Source: Deltaproteobacteria bacterium | GTDB taxonomy: Bacteria; Desulfobacterota_B; Binatia; UBA9968 | Direction of reading: 5' to 3' | DNA: 8,718 bases | Assembly (NCBI GenBank): GCA_022545745.1 | Contig: JACZQL010000031.1 | Location: forward strand, 1 to 8,718 | Part shown: positions 1-7,942 of the stretch, one piece after another | How positions within the stretch are numbered: the first letter of the stretch is position 1 | Layout of the letters: each line of letters opens with the position of its first letter | The notes under the pieces: model-generated | The model's database searches: none | Seen by the model: only the letters and a program-made list of their open reading frames with translations | What the model was told of the DNA's origin: nothing | Program-made: the position numbers and the translations under genes

Positions 1-411
1 GGCCTTCCGTGTTAAACCGAACCACCGGAATACCGCACCACCTCTCGATGGCAAGCAAGCGTCTGCCAAATTGATCCTGTACATCCGTATATTTCCAGAC
101 GCCCATGGTAAGAACCACGTTGAGGACAAACAGGAGCCCGAGAAAGATCGCTCTGATTTCGTCGTCAAATTGATGGCGGAAAAGGTTGACCAGCGAATAA
201 ACCGCAAAATTTATCGCAGCCGCAATGGGGGGGCGCTCCAAATAATGGTTGTCAAACTCCTCCAGGAGGCTTCACATCTCCTATAATGTTCTAGTAAAAA
301 TTGTTTCTGGTTCTCGTTCAACTCATCGACCGAGGGTAAGCTCCCGGGGAACTCTTCCAGCGCGTCGCCTCTACCCAATAAAAACACTTTAATCCACGAC
401 ATGAACAACAT
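1..411 (-). CDS. Unrecognised membrane protein, N-terminal part only; one apparent frameshift; runs off the left edge
   Basis: I do not recognise this family. On the minus strand an ATG at 411-409 follows GGGAG (422-418) with a 6-base spacer. The first frame begins MLFMSWIKVFLLGRGD and is hydrophilic and helical through LLEHYRRCEAS, but stops at 211. From about 267 a second frame, one base back (-1), continues smoothly (SLLEEFDNHYLERPP) and stays open to base 1. It contains two hydrophobic stretches: AAAINFAVYSLVNLF and, after a charged HQFDDE loop, IRAIFLGLLFVLNVVLTMGV. It then reads KYTDVQDQFGRRLLAIERW. The second frame has a TGA at 274-272 and no start of its own before the membrane stretches, so the two frames are best joined as one gene with a missing base. 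Non-overlapping character, lack of stops over about 90 codons and protein-like composition support this. It could be a pseudogene, a sequencing error or, less likely, recoding; no canonical slippery heptamer is present. Confidence 0.6.
259..269. repeat. Short palindrome CCTCC-A-GGAGG at the apparent frameshift
   Basis: Two 5-base inverted arms separated by one base sit exactly where the reading frame of the left-edge membrane gene changes. Short GC-rich palindromes are known places for single-base deletions and for base-calling errors. This makes a simple indel the easiest explanation for the broken frame. Confidence 0.5.
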
Positions 412-531
412 CGGTTACTCCCAATCTTCACACACCAAGTGTACTAATCCAGAATACCCCAAGGGAGGATAGTTTTGCCAGTTAAAGATTTAGCAAGGAA
501 TGTCTTTTCTGAAAATTACTCTGTGTACCTC

Positions 532-560
532 TTGAGGACAAGGTGCGCTGCTGTTAGATT
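532..560 (+). promoter_or_regulatory. Possible sigma-70-type promoter for typA
   Basis: TTGAGG (532-537) and TAGATT (555-560) are separated by 17 bases and each match 4 of 6 positions of the -35 and -10 consensus. Transcription would start near 567, giving a leader of roughly 57 bases that includes the hairpin at 585-608. This is a match by eye only; no equally good promoter was found for the divergent gene. Confidence 0.25.
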
Positions 561-584
561 AGTAGTGTTCGAGGAATGCGATTT

Positions 585-608
585 AAGGGGGCTTTACTCG
601 GCCCCCTT
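585..608 (+). other. Perfect 8-bp GC-rich hairpin in the typA leader
   Basis: AAGGGGGC (585-592) and GCCCCCTT (601-608) are exact inverse complements around an 8-base loop. The stem ends 15 bases before the chosen typA ATG at 624. No T-run follows, so it is not a normal intrinsic terminator. It could affect translation initiation or leader stability. The right arm and the following bases also resemble a tRNA-Glu 5' end, which gives a second possible reading of the same bases. Confidence 0.45.
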
Positions 609-623
609 CGTCTATCGATCACA

Positions 624-2447
624 ATGCAATCCAACTTAAGCCGACGGCAAGATATTCGAAACATTGCCATCATCGCACACGTGGATCATGGCAAGACAAC
701 ACTGGTAGATGGGATACTACACCAGACCGGCATCTTTCGCGCCAATGAGCAGGTGATGGAGCGGGTCATGGATTCCTTTGAATTGGAGCGAGAGAGAGGA
801 ATCACCATTTTGGCCAAGAACACCTGCGTTGAGTACGCCGGCGTCAAGATCAACATCGTGGATACCCCTGGCCATGCGGATTTTGGTGGTGAAGTGGAGC
901 GGACCCTAGCCATGGTGGACGGCGTCTTGCTGCTGGTGGATGCCTCCGAGGGGCCGTTACCACAAACCCGCTTTGTCCTAAAGAAGGCCCTTGAATTGAA
1001 ACTCCCTCCTGTGGTCTGTATCAACAAGATCGACCGGGCAGATGCCCGCATCCGCGAGGTGCTGGATGAAATCTACGGATTGTTCATCGATCTCGACGCT
1101 ACGGAGGATCAACTGGACTTTCCCGTGGTCTATACCAACGCTCGTGCGGGTACTGCGACCCGTGATCTGAAGGAAAATTCCGATAACCTGGCGCCCCTGT
1201 TCGATTTGATCCTTCAGTCTCTTCCCGGTCCCCTGGTGGATCCCGACGCGCCCGTCCAATTTCAAATCAATAACCTGGCTTACAACGACTATGTGGGCCG
1301 CTTGGGTATTGGACGGGTGAGCAACGGCACACTGAAAGCCGGTGGTCTCTACACCCTCTGCCGCGGTGACGGTTCCCAACTTCCCATCAAGGTGACACAG
1401 CTCTTCGGATGGCACGGCCTGAAGCGTATCGATCTCCAGGTCGCCGAATCAGGCAACATCGCCGCTGTGGCGGGGATTGAGGACATCTACATTGGAGATA
1501 CCATCACCGACAGAGAGCGACCTCGACCACTTCCGGCCATCCACGTGGAAGAACCCACCATCACCACGATCTTCGGAGTCAACACCTCACCATGGGCGGG
1601 GCTCGAAGGGGATTATGTGACTTCCCGTAAATTGCGGGAGCGTCTCGTGCTGGAACAGCGTAGAAACGTAAGCCTCAGGATCGAGGATACCGATGCGCCG
1701 GACGCGATGCGTGTCACGGGCCGAGGCGAGCTGCAGCTGGCAATTTTGATCGAGACCATGCGTCGGGAAGGATACGAACTGGCGGTTTCCAAGCCTGCCG
1801 TGGTGACCCGTGAGATCAATCAAAGTCTCCATGAGCCAATCGAGTTATTGATTATCGATGTTCCGGGAACCTATGTGGGTGTGGTCACGCAGCTCCTCGG
1901 CGTACGACGAGGACAGTTAAAAAAGATGGACCACTCTAAATCGGGTCGTGTCAACCTCGAATTTTCCGTCCCTTCACGTGGGCTCATCGGCTTTCGCTCC
2001 CGCTTTCTCATCGAAACAAGGGGGACAGGTCTCATGAACACGTTGTTCGACGGCTGGGCACCCTGGAACGGACCCATTCAAGGACGAACCAATGGTGCAA
2101 TTGTGGCAGACCGTGAGGGTAAGGCGACCCCCTATTCTATCTTTCACATGCAGGAACGAGGAACGATCTTTATCGCGCCAGGGACTCGCGTCTATGAAGG
2201 AATGATCATCGGTGAGTACTCCCGTGACGCTGACCTCACCGTCAATATCTGCCGCGAAAAGAAATTGACCAATATACGGGCGGCGGGCAGCGACGAGAAT
2301 GTCCTCATCACCCCTCACCGGCAGATGGGACTCGAAGACGGCATCGAATGGATCGATGACGACGAGTTGGTGGAAGTCACACCTCAATCCATCCGGCTCA
2401 GAAAAACCCTGTTGAAGCAAGCAGACCGACGAAGTAGCAAATCCTGA
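624..2447 (+). CDS. typA: Ribosome-binding translational GTPase TypA/BipA
   Basis: This 607-residue protein is full length for TypA/BipA, an EF-G-like GTPase that binds 70S ribosomes and helps ribosome assembly and stress or cold adaptation. GTPase motifs are intact: G1 AHVDHGKT (18-25), G2 RGITI with Thr61, G3 DTPGH (79-83) and G4 NKID (133-136). A beta-barrel domain II follows (about 215-300), then EF-G-like domains III and V, including the [20 protein letters not shown] segment, and a TypA-specific C-terminal domain (about 490-607) with SRGLIGFRS and [18 protein letters not shown]. The start at 624 was chosen because family proteins begin a few residues before [15 protein letters not shown]. 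An in-frame ATG at 576 would add 16 atypical residues encoded across the hairpin, and its GAGGA abuts the ATG. The ATG at 624 has no evident SD, which is unusual here. It is divergent from the left-edge gene and probably a single transcription unit. Confidence 0.97.
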   Translation: MQSNLSRRQDIRNIAIIAHVDHGKTTLVDGILHQTGIFRANEQVMERVMDSFELERERGITILAKNTCVEYAGVKINIVDTPGHADFGGEVERTLAMVDGVLLLVDASEGPLPQTRFVLKKALELKLPPVVCINKIDRADARIREVLDEIYGLFIDLDATEDQLDFPVVYTNARAGTATRDLKENSDNLAPLFDLILQSLPGPLVDPDAPVQFQINNLAYNDYVGRLGIGRVSNGTLKAGGLYTLCRGDGSQLPIKVTQLFGWHGLKRIDLQVAESGNIAAVAGIEDIYIGDTITDRERPRPLPAIHVEEPTITTIFGVNTSPWAGLEGDYVTSRKLRERLVLEQRRNVSLRIEDTDAPDAMRVTGRGELQLAILIETMRREGYELAVSKPAVVTREINQSLHEPIELLIIDVPGTYVGVVTQLLGVRRGQLKKMDHSKSGRVNLEFSVPSRGLIGFRSRFLIETRGTGLMNTLFDGWAPWNGPIQGRTNGAIVADREGKATPYSIFHMQERGTIFIAPGTRVYEGMIIGEYSRDADLTVNICREKKLTNIRAAGSDENVLITPHRQMGLEDGIEWIDDDELVEVTPQSIRLRKTLLKQADRRSSKS

Positions 2448-2515
2448 TCCGCCGTTTGCCCTGCGCCCAGAAAGTGCTAAACCTTAACCCCGGATCTAGC
2501 AACCAGCTAATTCAC

Positions 2516-2520
2516 GGGAG
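2516..2520 (+). promoter_or_regulatory. Ribosome-binding site fixing the GTG start of hyuA
   Basis: GGGAG lies 6 bases before GTG at 2527. This supports GTG as the start and gives the N-terminus MPHFRLGIDIGG, the usual few residues before the first glycine-rich motif in this family. Confidence 0.6.
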
Positions 2521-2526
2521 CCGCAG

Positions 2527-4593
2527 GTGCCACATTTCAGGTTAGGGATCGACATTGGAGGGACCTTTACCGATCTATGTGTCCTGGAAGAAGACAAGAA
2601 CGAATGGATCAATTTGAAGGTCCCAACCACTCCCAAGGATTTGACCCAAGGGGTGATGGAGGCCCTCGACGTCTTTTTTAAAGACGGACGTTCACCCGAG
2701 GACCTGACCCTTCTCTTCCACGCCACTACCATTGCCACAAATACGTTGATCGAACAGAAAGGCGCCAACACCTGGCTCGTCATGACCGAGGGCTACAGCG
2801 CTGTTTACGAGACCCCTGAGCTGGGGGAGATACGCATGGGGTCCTATGACTATCTCTCCTACCCTAAACCGCGCCTTCTGGTTCCCCAGCGTAAGACCAT
2901 CCAGATTCCAGAGCGGCTAGATTACCGAGGCAAGGTGGTCCGCCCCTTGGATGATGGAGAGGCCCGTCGTCGACTGAGCTGCCTCAAGGGTGCAGGGGCA
3001 GAGGCCGTGGCGGTGTGTTGCCTATTCTCATTCATGAATCCCGTCCATGAGCAGCGCCTGCGTGAGCTCATCGGCGAGGTGGCCCCGGATGCGTACATAT
3101 ATCTTTCCTCCGAGACGTTGCCCCAAATCCGTGAATATCCACGCCTGGCTACAACCGTCGCCAATGCCTACATTGCCCCCATCGTCATCCGCTACGTTCG
3201 CCGCTTGGAAGAAGCCCTGGCCTCGCGCCAAGTGAATCGGCGCCTATACCTGATGCAGTCCACGGGGGGAACATTAACCAGCGGGGCACTGGCAAAGATC
3301 CCCATAGAGATGATCGAGTCCGGCCCGGCGGCCGGGGTCCTAGCGGCAGCCCATATCGGTAGACTGACGGGCCATTCGAAGCTGATCTCCTTTGACATGG
3401 GAGGGACCACAGCCAAGGCGGGTATCATCGAGGACAGCGAGCCGCAAATCGTCCCGAGATTTCAGGCCGGCGAGTGGCTTTTGAGTGCCCCTTCCCTGGA
3501 CCTTGTAGAGATTGGCTCCGGCGGGGGAAGCATCGCATTCATTGATCAAACCGGGATGCTCAAGGTGGGCCCCCAGAGTGCGGGGGCTGACCCCGGTCCC
3601 GCCTGTTATCTCCATGGCGGGCAGAGCCCAACCGTGACCGACGCCGACCTGGTCCTTGGTTTTCTCAATCCGGATTACTTTCTCGGGGGAAAGATACCAT
3701 TGAACCGCAATTCGGCAGAACAGGCTATCATGTCCCACGTAGCCAAGCCTCTCCAACTGGACCTCATCACTGCTGCTGACGGCATTGTAAAAATCGTCAA
3801 CTCACAGATGGTCGAGGCCCTGCGACTCGTTACCGTCAGTCGAGGGGAAGATCCACGCCAGTATGTCATGGTGGCCTTTGGCGGGGCCGGTCCCATCCAC
3901 GCCGCTCAACTCATCCGGGAGCTCAAGATCCCAATGGTTTTGGTACCGCCGGTACCAGGGGTGGCCTCGGCTATGGGACTACTGGTCTCAGACCTGAAAC
4001 GACACCACCTTCAAAGTCATTTCGCTGTGTTGTCTGACATCGCTGCTGGTGAAATTCAGGCCCGCTTTGAAGCCATGGAAGCTGCGGCCCGACGTGAACT
4101 TGAGGAAGATGGACTCCCGGCTGAACAGATTCAGTGTGAACGCTCCCTCGACCTCCGCTATAGTATCCAGAAGTACGAGCTCGGGGTTCCCGTGGCTGAC
4201 GGAACCCTGCAGGATTCCGACAAGGCCACCTGGCGACGTCAATTTGATGAGAAGCATGAACAGCATTATGGAACCCGAGCAACCGATCAGATCGTGGAGA
4301 TCATGAACTACCGTCTCACCGCCAAGGTCGTTCTTCCGAAACCTCCGGCCCGGGAGTATCCGTGGCAAGGTGAAGATCCACGGGTTGCTCTCAAGGGTTC
4401 CAGACAGGTTTACTTCGATGGGTGGTTGGATTGTCCTCAATACGCCCGGGAGCGCCTTGCCAGCGGCAACCGGTTGCGCGGTCCTGCCATCATTGAGCAA
4501 GTGGATTCCACGATTGTCGTTTATCCTGACCAAGAGGCCCATGTGGACCGGTTCGGCAATATCATCATTGAGCTTTCAGAGGGCGGAGAGTGA
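2527..4593 (+). CDS. hyuA: Hydantoinase/oxoprolinase family, HyuA-type ATP-dependent subunit
   Basis: The 688 residues have the usual length and order for the HyuA family: an N-terminal hydantoinase/oxoprolinase domain, then the hydantoinase A domain, then a C-terminal domain. The ATP-binding motif GIDIGGTFTD is at 7-16. Further family motifs are ESGPAAGV (264-271), SFDMGGTTAK (288-297), GSGGGS (330-335), GADPGPACY (353-361) and FGGAGPIHA (451-459). Relatives are the ATP-using subunits of N-methylhydantoin amidohydrolase, 5-oxoprolinase, caprolactamase CapA and acetone/acetophenone carboxylase. They phosphorylate or otherwise activate a cyclic amide or ketone oxygen. No signal peptide or membrane segment is seen, so it is probably cytosolic. 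It ends one base before the hyuB start, implying a complex made from one transcript. The substrate cannot be read from sequence; the name hyuA indicates family, not proven hydantoin use. The 79-bp gap after typA holds no convincing terminator or promoter. Confidence 0.93.
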   Translation: MPHFRLGIDIGGTFTDLCVLEEDKNEWINLKVPTTPKDLTQGVMEALDVFFKDGRSPEDLTLLFHATTIATNTLIEQKGANTWLVMTEGYSAVYETPELGEIRMGSYDYLSYPKPRLLVPQRKTIQIPERLDYRGKVVRPLDDGEARRRLSCLKGAGAEAVAVCCLFSFMNPVHEQRLRELIGEVAPDAYIYLSSETLPQIREYPRLATTVANAYIAPIVIRYVRRLEEALASRQVNRRLYLMQSTGGTLTSGALAKIPIEMIESGPAAGVLAAAHIGRLTGHSKLISFDMGGTTAKAGIIEDSEPQIVPRFQAGEWLLSAPSLDLVEIGSGGGSIAFIDQTGMLKVGPQSAGADPGPACYLHGGQSPTVTDADLVLGFLNPDYFLGGKIPLNRNSAEQAIMSHVAKPLQLDLITAADGIVKIVNSQMVEALRLVTVSRGEDPRQYVMVAFGGAGPIHAAQLIRELKIPMVLVPPVPGVASAMGLLVSDLKRHHLQSHFAVLSDIAAGEIQARFEAMEAAARRELEEDGLPAEQIQCERSLDLRYSIQKYELGVPVADGTLQDSDKATWRRQFDEKHEQHYGTRATDQIVEIMNYRLTAKVVLPKPPAREYPWQGEDPRVALKGSRQVYFDGWLDCPQYARERLASGNRLRGPAIIEQVDSTIVVYPDQEAHVDRFGNIIIELSEGGE

Positions 4594-4594
4594 A

Positions 4595-6328
4595 ATGCCG
4601 ACAACCATCGATCCCATTGTCCTCGAACTGATCAATTCGAAGGTTACCAGCATCGTGGAAGAAATGCGGGTGGTCCTCTTCCATAGTGGCTACTCTACCG
4701 TCTTGCGCGAATCGGAGGACGGCAACGCCGGCCTTCTGGATGCCAACCTGCACACCATCGCCGTACCAAAAAAGCTACCTCTGCACTTTGGTTCCTTTTC
4801 GGCCATCGCCGAACACCTTCCCCGTTTCTATAAGCAAGAGGAGCTGGAGGATGGCGACGTTATACTATTCAACCATCCCTACGCAGGTAATGTGACTCAC
4901 TCCTCGGACACCGTGACCTTGATGCCCGTCTTCTCTGATGGAGTCGTGGTGGCTTTCACCGGGACCCTTGCCCACAAACCGGACCTGGGTGGTCCCCGTG
5001 GATTGGTCTCCCCCCGTGATCTATGGGAGGAGGGACTCATCATTCCACCGGTCAAATTCTATGCGCGTGGCCAGCCCAATCGCGAGGTAGAAAACCTCAT
5101 TGCAGCGAACAGCCGTCTTCCCGTTGAGACCCTGGGCGATCTACGCGGTCAGGTGGCAGCCTGTCGGGTTGGGGCTAATCGAATCAAAGAATTGTGCGCT
5201 CGCTTCGGAGTAGAAACAGTTGCGGCAGCTTGCGATGAACTGACGACCAGGGTGGCTGCTCGTCTACGCAACGAGCTGAAACTCCTGCCAGACGGTTCTC
5301 ATGAGGCGGAGGGTGTCCTCGACCATGACAGCATCAATTATGATCGCCCGTTAAAGGTCCACGTCGTGGTGCATAAAAAAGGCGATGAAATCCTCTTTGA
5401 CTTCAGCGGATCCGATGGTCAGGCCAAGGGAGCAGTAAACGTAGTTCCAAGCCTGATCAAAAACACCTGTTACTTCGGCCTCATGGCCATGGTGGACTCA
5501 AATCTCCCCTTTAACCATGGTTTCGTAGAGGTGGCTCAAACCCGCTTTCGTGAAGGGACCATCGTGTGTCCTAGCTTTGGGGCTCCGGTGTCCGGTTACG
5601 TACCCATGGCTTACCTTACCTCTGACGTGGTGCTGAAGGCCCTGGGGCAGTTTTGGCTGGAAAAGGCCGTCGGCTCGGCAGGTGGAGGAGGTGCAATGCG
5701 CATCCTAGGAACAAGATCGGCATCGAGAAAGCCATGGATGCTTATGGAGCTCTTGGATACAGCCCTGGGTGCCACCTCCAACCGGGACGGCGTCTCACTC
5801 ATTCACGGAACCTTAGGCGTAGGTCAATTTCGTCCCGGTCCCATTGAAATTCATGAGACTGAATTTCCCGTACGCGTGGTTCGATTTGACGTTCGCACGG
5901 ACTCAGGTGGTCCAGGAAAGTTCCGTGGCGGTCTGGGTTGTGTTCGTGAGTACGAGGCACTGGAGGAAGCCATCGTACCCGTGCGGGGAGGAAGGGGGGA
6001 CTTGAGAAGCCAAGTCCCGCCCTGGGGGGTTTTTGGCGGACAACCCGCACGGGTTGGCAGCAGGTTTGTGAACGGGACCGAGGTCGCCCAGCGGACTCGT
6101 GAGGTGACCCTCCATCCCGGAGATATTTTTAGGATCGAAATGAACGCTGGAGGGGGATACGGCGATCCCCTGGATCGAGACCCGGAATTGGTTTTAGGCG
6201 ATGTCCTCGATGGGTATGTAAGCCTCTCAGGTGCCCGTGAGGACTACGGTGTTGTCATCAATCGTGAAACCCATATCATTGACACCAACGCCACAACGTC
6301 GTTGCGAAACCAGATGCGTAAAAAATAA
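4595..6328 (+). CDS. hyuB: Hydantoinase B/oxoprolinase family, HyuB-type metal-binding subunit
   Basis: This 577-residue protein spans a full hydantoinase B domain. The ATG at 4595 follows GGAGAG (4585-4590) and starts MPTTIDPIVLELINSKV, the family's normal N-terminus. A longer open frame reaching upstream overlaps hyuA and is rejected. Motifs include RESEDGN (38-44), GDVILFNHPYAGNVTHSSD (87-105), GTLAHKPDLGG (123-133), a late GGPGKFRGGLG segment and NAGGGYGDP near the C-terminus. From memory, caprolactamase CapB binds zinc through Asp41, His99, Asp102 and His124. Asp42, His102, Asp105 and His127 here appear in matching places, so the metal site looks intact. The HyuB subunit is expected to finish hydrolysis or transfer on the substrate activated by HyuA. 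Its start lies 1 base after the hyuA stop, which implies translational coupling. HyuB of an amide hydrolase and of a ketone carboxylase cannot be told apart by eye. Confidence 0.93.
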   Translation: MPTTIDPIVLELINSKVTSIVEEMRVVLFHSGYSTVLRESEDGNAGLLDANLHTIAVPKKLPLHFGSFSAIAEHLPRFYKQEELEDGDVILFNHPYAGNVTHSSDTVTLMPVFSDGVVVAFTGTLAHKPDLGGPRGLVSPRDLWEEGLIIPPVKFYARGQPNREVENLIAANSRLPVETLGDLRGQVAACRVGANRIKELCARFGVETVAAACDELTTRVAARLRNELKLLPDGSHEAEGVLDHDSINYDRPLKVHVVVHKKGDEILFDFSGSDGQAKGAVNVVPSLIKNTCYFGLMAMVDSNLPFNHGFVEVAQTRFREGTIVCPSFGAPVSGYVPMAYLTSDVVLKALGQFWLEKAVGSAGGGGAMRILGTRSASRKPWMLMELLDTALGATSNRDGVSLIHGTLGVGQFRPGPIEIHETEFPVRVVRFDVRTDSGGPGKFRGGLGCVREYEALEEAIVPVRGGRGDLRSQVPPWGVFGGQPARVGSRFVNGTEVAQRTREVTLHPGDIFRIEMNAGGGYGDPLDRDPELVLGDVLDGYVSLSGAREDYGVVINRETHIIDTNATTSLRNQMRKK

Positions 6329-6407
6329 TGCTATCTCTAGAACCGACGGGAGTGATTGTATTGGGGACTGCACGAATGAAATTTATGGGAAAGGAGAAGC
6401 CCACCTA

Positions 6408-7535
6408 ATGATCTGTGAAGAAGCTGTTACCCTGACCGCCCAGGATGGAGTGAAGGTTGAGGCGACACTTCATTATGACAACTCCTTCCCGCTGCGCACG
6501 GCTCTCACCATCATGCATCCCACCGCCGACTGGCGGCACCACTATATTTTAAAACATCTAGCCGAGCGTGGACTCGGGGCCCTGGGCTTCACCACGCGAT
6601 ACACGGGTCGGGAGGCAGACCTCATCCTGGAGGATACGATCTTAGACACTGCCGCAGGCATCGAGTTCCTTCGATCGAGGGGATATTCTCGGGTCGTAGG
6701 TATTGGAAACAGCGGGGGCGGCGAGATCATCGCCGTGTACCAAAGTCAGGTGGAGCACCCTACCATTACCGGAACTCCGTTGGGAGATCCCCCGGACTTG
6801 ACCAAGGCCAAGCTACCCCCCATGGACGGACTTATTTTTCTCAATTCCCACAAAGGCCGCCCCTTGAGCATCACCCGCGGACTCGATCCTTCCGTTGGCG
6901 GGGAGGACGGCAATAACCCTCTCCGCTACGATCCCTCACTCGACATGTATAATCCCCACAACGGTCCCCCCTATTCCCGGACATTCCAGGAACGTTACCA
7001 GGCAGCTCAGGTGGAACGCAATTATAAGATTACCAGCTGGTGCCAGAGGAAGTTAAAGGAATTAAAGCACGTGGGGAACCTCCTGCTGAAGGATTTCCCC
7101 TTTATCGTCCATCGCACCGATGCCAACCTAAATTATCTTGACGCCAGTATCGATCCATCGGACCGATCGGGGCGTACCATCTGGGATGAGGACCCTCGTA
7201 TTACCAATTACACGGTGGGCCCTTTACGCGGAAGGTCAACTCGACTGAGGGTATTTACCGCACGCTCGTGGTTGAGCCAACGCGGGCTCGCCACCTCCCA
7301 GTTCGACGTCATGAAGCACCTCCACCGTTGCCATCTTCCGGTGTTGGTCATCTGTGGCACTGCGGAGGCCTCGGGCCCACGGGCTTCACAGGACATCTTT
7401 GGCGCGGCTCCGGACCCGGAGAAGAAACTGGTATGGATCAAAGGCGGCACCCACTTTATGACGGGACAAGAGGATAAGCAGGCGGAGGTAGCCTCCACCA
7501 TAGCCCAATGGATTCAAGATAGGGGGCTAGGATAA
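6408..7535 (+). CDS. Alpha/beta hydrolase family protein, serine nucleophile, large cap insertion
   Basis: The start is ATG at 6408, with AAGGAG at 6391-6396 (11-base spacer, rather long). The frame is open upstream, but that part overlaps the end of hyuB and does not look like protein. The 375 residues begin with a beta-strand region (VTLTAQDGVKVEATLHY), then TIMHPTADWRHHYILKHLAERG. The nucleophile elbow is GIGNSGGG (98-105), with Ser102 in G-x-S-x-G. A C-terminal strand LPVLVICGTAEASGP (310-324) offers Glu320 as the acid, and GGTHF (346-350) offers His349. Between about 120 and 300 lies a large insertion rich in Asn, Asp and Arg, likely a substrate-covering cap. The likely reaction is ester, thioester, lactone or amide hydrolysis; the specificity is unknown. 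It lies 79 bp after hyuB on the same strand, so it may act on the HyuAB product. No signal peptide is seen. Confidence 0.85.
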   Translation: MICEEAVTLTAQDGVKVEATLHYDNSFPLRTALTIMHPTADWRHHYILKHLAERGLGALGFTTRYTGREADLILEDTILDTAAGIEFLRSRGYSRVVGIGNSGGGEIIAVYQSQVEHPTITGTPLGDPPDLTKAKLPPMDGLIFLNSHKGRPLSITRGLDPSVGGEDGNNPLRYDPSLDMYNPHNGPPYSRTFQERYQAAQVERNYKITSWCQRKLKELKHVGNLLLKDFPFIVHRTDANLNYLDASIDPSDRSGRTIWDEDPRITNYTVGPLRGRSTRLRVFTARSWLSQRGLATSQFDVMKHLHRCHLPVLVICGTAEASGPRASQDIFGAAPDPEKKLVWIKGGTHFMTGQEDKQAEVASTIAQWIQDRGLG

Positions 7536-7555
7536 TTTCACACCCCAGGAAATCA

Positions 7556-7588
7556 GGTGGGGGAACCCGCACTGCGAACTCCCCCTCC
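7556..7588. terminator. Interrupted hairpin between convergent operons, possible bidirectional terminator
   Basis: GGTGGGGGA (7556-7564) pairs with TCCCCCTCC (7580-7588) except for one T-T mismatch. Inside, CGC (7568-7570) pairs with GCG (7574-7576) around a 3-base loop. It is the only strong fold in the 70-bp gap between two convergent genes, where a shared terminator is expected. Neither side has a clear T-run, so rho-independent termination is uncertain. Confidence 0.35.
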
Positions 7589-7605
7589 CATCTAACACTC
7601 TAACT

Positions 7606-7896
7606 TCAGCGGGCCTGAGCGAGGGGTTCGTCTTCCAGGTGTCCTTCTGCCTCAGCCCGGTCCAACACCGCTTGGATCGTCTTCATTAGGTTACGCGCCG
7701 ACTCTATGCTCAGCTCCACCCCCACTCGGGCCCCTACCCCTTCCGCCTCATTTGCAAAGTCGATGTTCACGGCATGTTCGTATGGTGCGTGAACAGGGTG
7801 GTCGTAAGAGACATTGACCTCGGTCACCTTGAACCAACCGGTCGCCCCTTTGCCACACCCGTCAATCAACGCTTGATTAACAATCATGGTACACAT
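7606..7896 (-). CDS. DUF6295 family protein of unknown function
   Basis: This 96-residue protein matches what I recall of DUF6295: it starts MCT, has GCGKGATGWF (13-22), then VTEVNVSYDHPVHAP (24-38), EHAVNIDF (40-47) and ARVGVELSIESARNL. The C-terminal 15 or so residues are acidic and likely disordered. No function is established to my knowledge. Cys2, Cys14, His33, His36 and His41 are polar residues in or near the conserved part and could form a metal or catalytic site; this is inference. No signal peptide or membrane segment is present. The ATG at 7896-7894 follows AGGAG (7908-7904) with a 7-base spacer. It lies 46 bp downstream of the dienelactone hydrolase-like gene on the same strand, so the two are probably one operon. 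Confidence 0.8.
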   Translation of the reverse strand: MCTMIVNQALIDGCGKGATGWFKVTEVNVSYDHPVHAPYEHAVNIDFANEAEGVGARVGVELSIESARNLMKTIQAVLDRAEAEGHLEDEPLAQAR

Positions 7897-7942
7897 GGTC
7901 GCACTCCTATATTTGCTCGCCTAAAAGAATCGCCCACGGGAC

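Noticed and set aside
71..286. Plus-strand 71-codon open frame near the left edge
   Set aside because: It is highly charged, has no ribosome-binding site and lies opposite the more convincing minus-strand membrane-protein gene.
576..623. Longer N-terminus of TypA starting at ATG 576
   Set aside because: The 16 extra residues are unlike TypA N-termini, are encoded by the hairpin, and GAGGA touches the ATG with no spacer.
550..640. A complete or permuted tRNA gene around the leader hairpin
   Set aside because: Only the acceptor strands and start of a D-arm are visible; no anticodon arm or correctly spaced T-arm can be formed.
2670..2686. Inverted repeat CGTCTTT-TTT-AAAGACG inside hyuA
   Set aside because: It lies in well-conserved coding sequence near the N-terminus and has no neighbouring regulatory context; probably chance.
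3941..3957. Inverted repeat TGGTACC-GCC-GGTACCA inside hyuA
   Set aside because: It encodes the repeated Val-Pro of a VPPVPG segment, so the symmetry follows from the protein sequence.
4370..4594. N-terminal extension of HyuB overlapping the end of hyuA
   Set aside because: The hyuA frame is the conserved one here, and a good ribosome-binding site and family-typical N-terminus occur at 4595.
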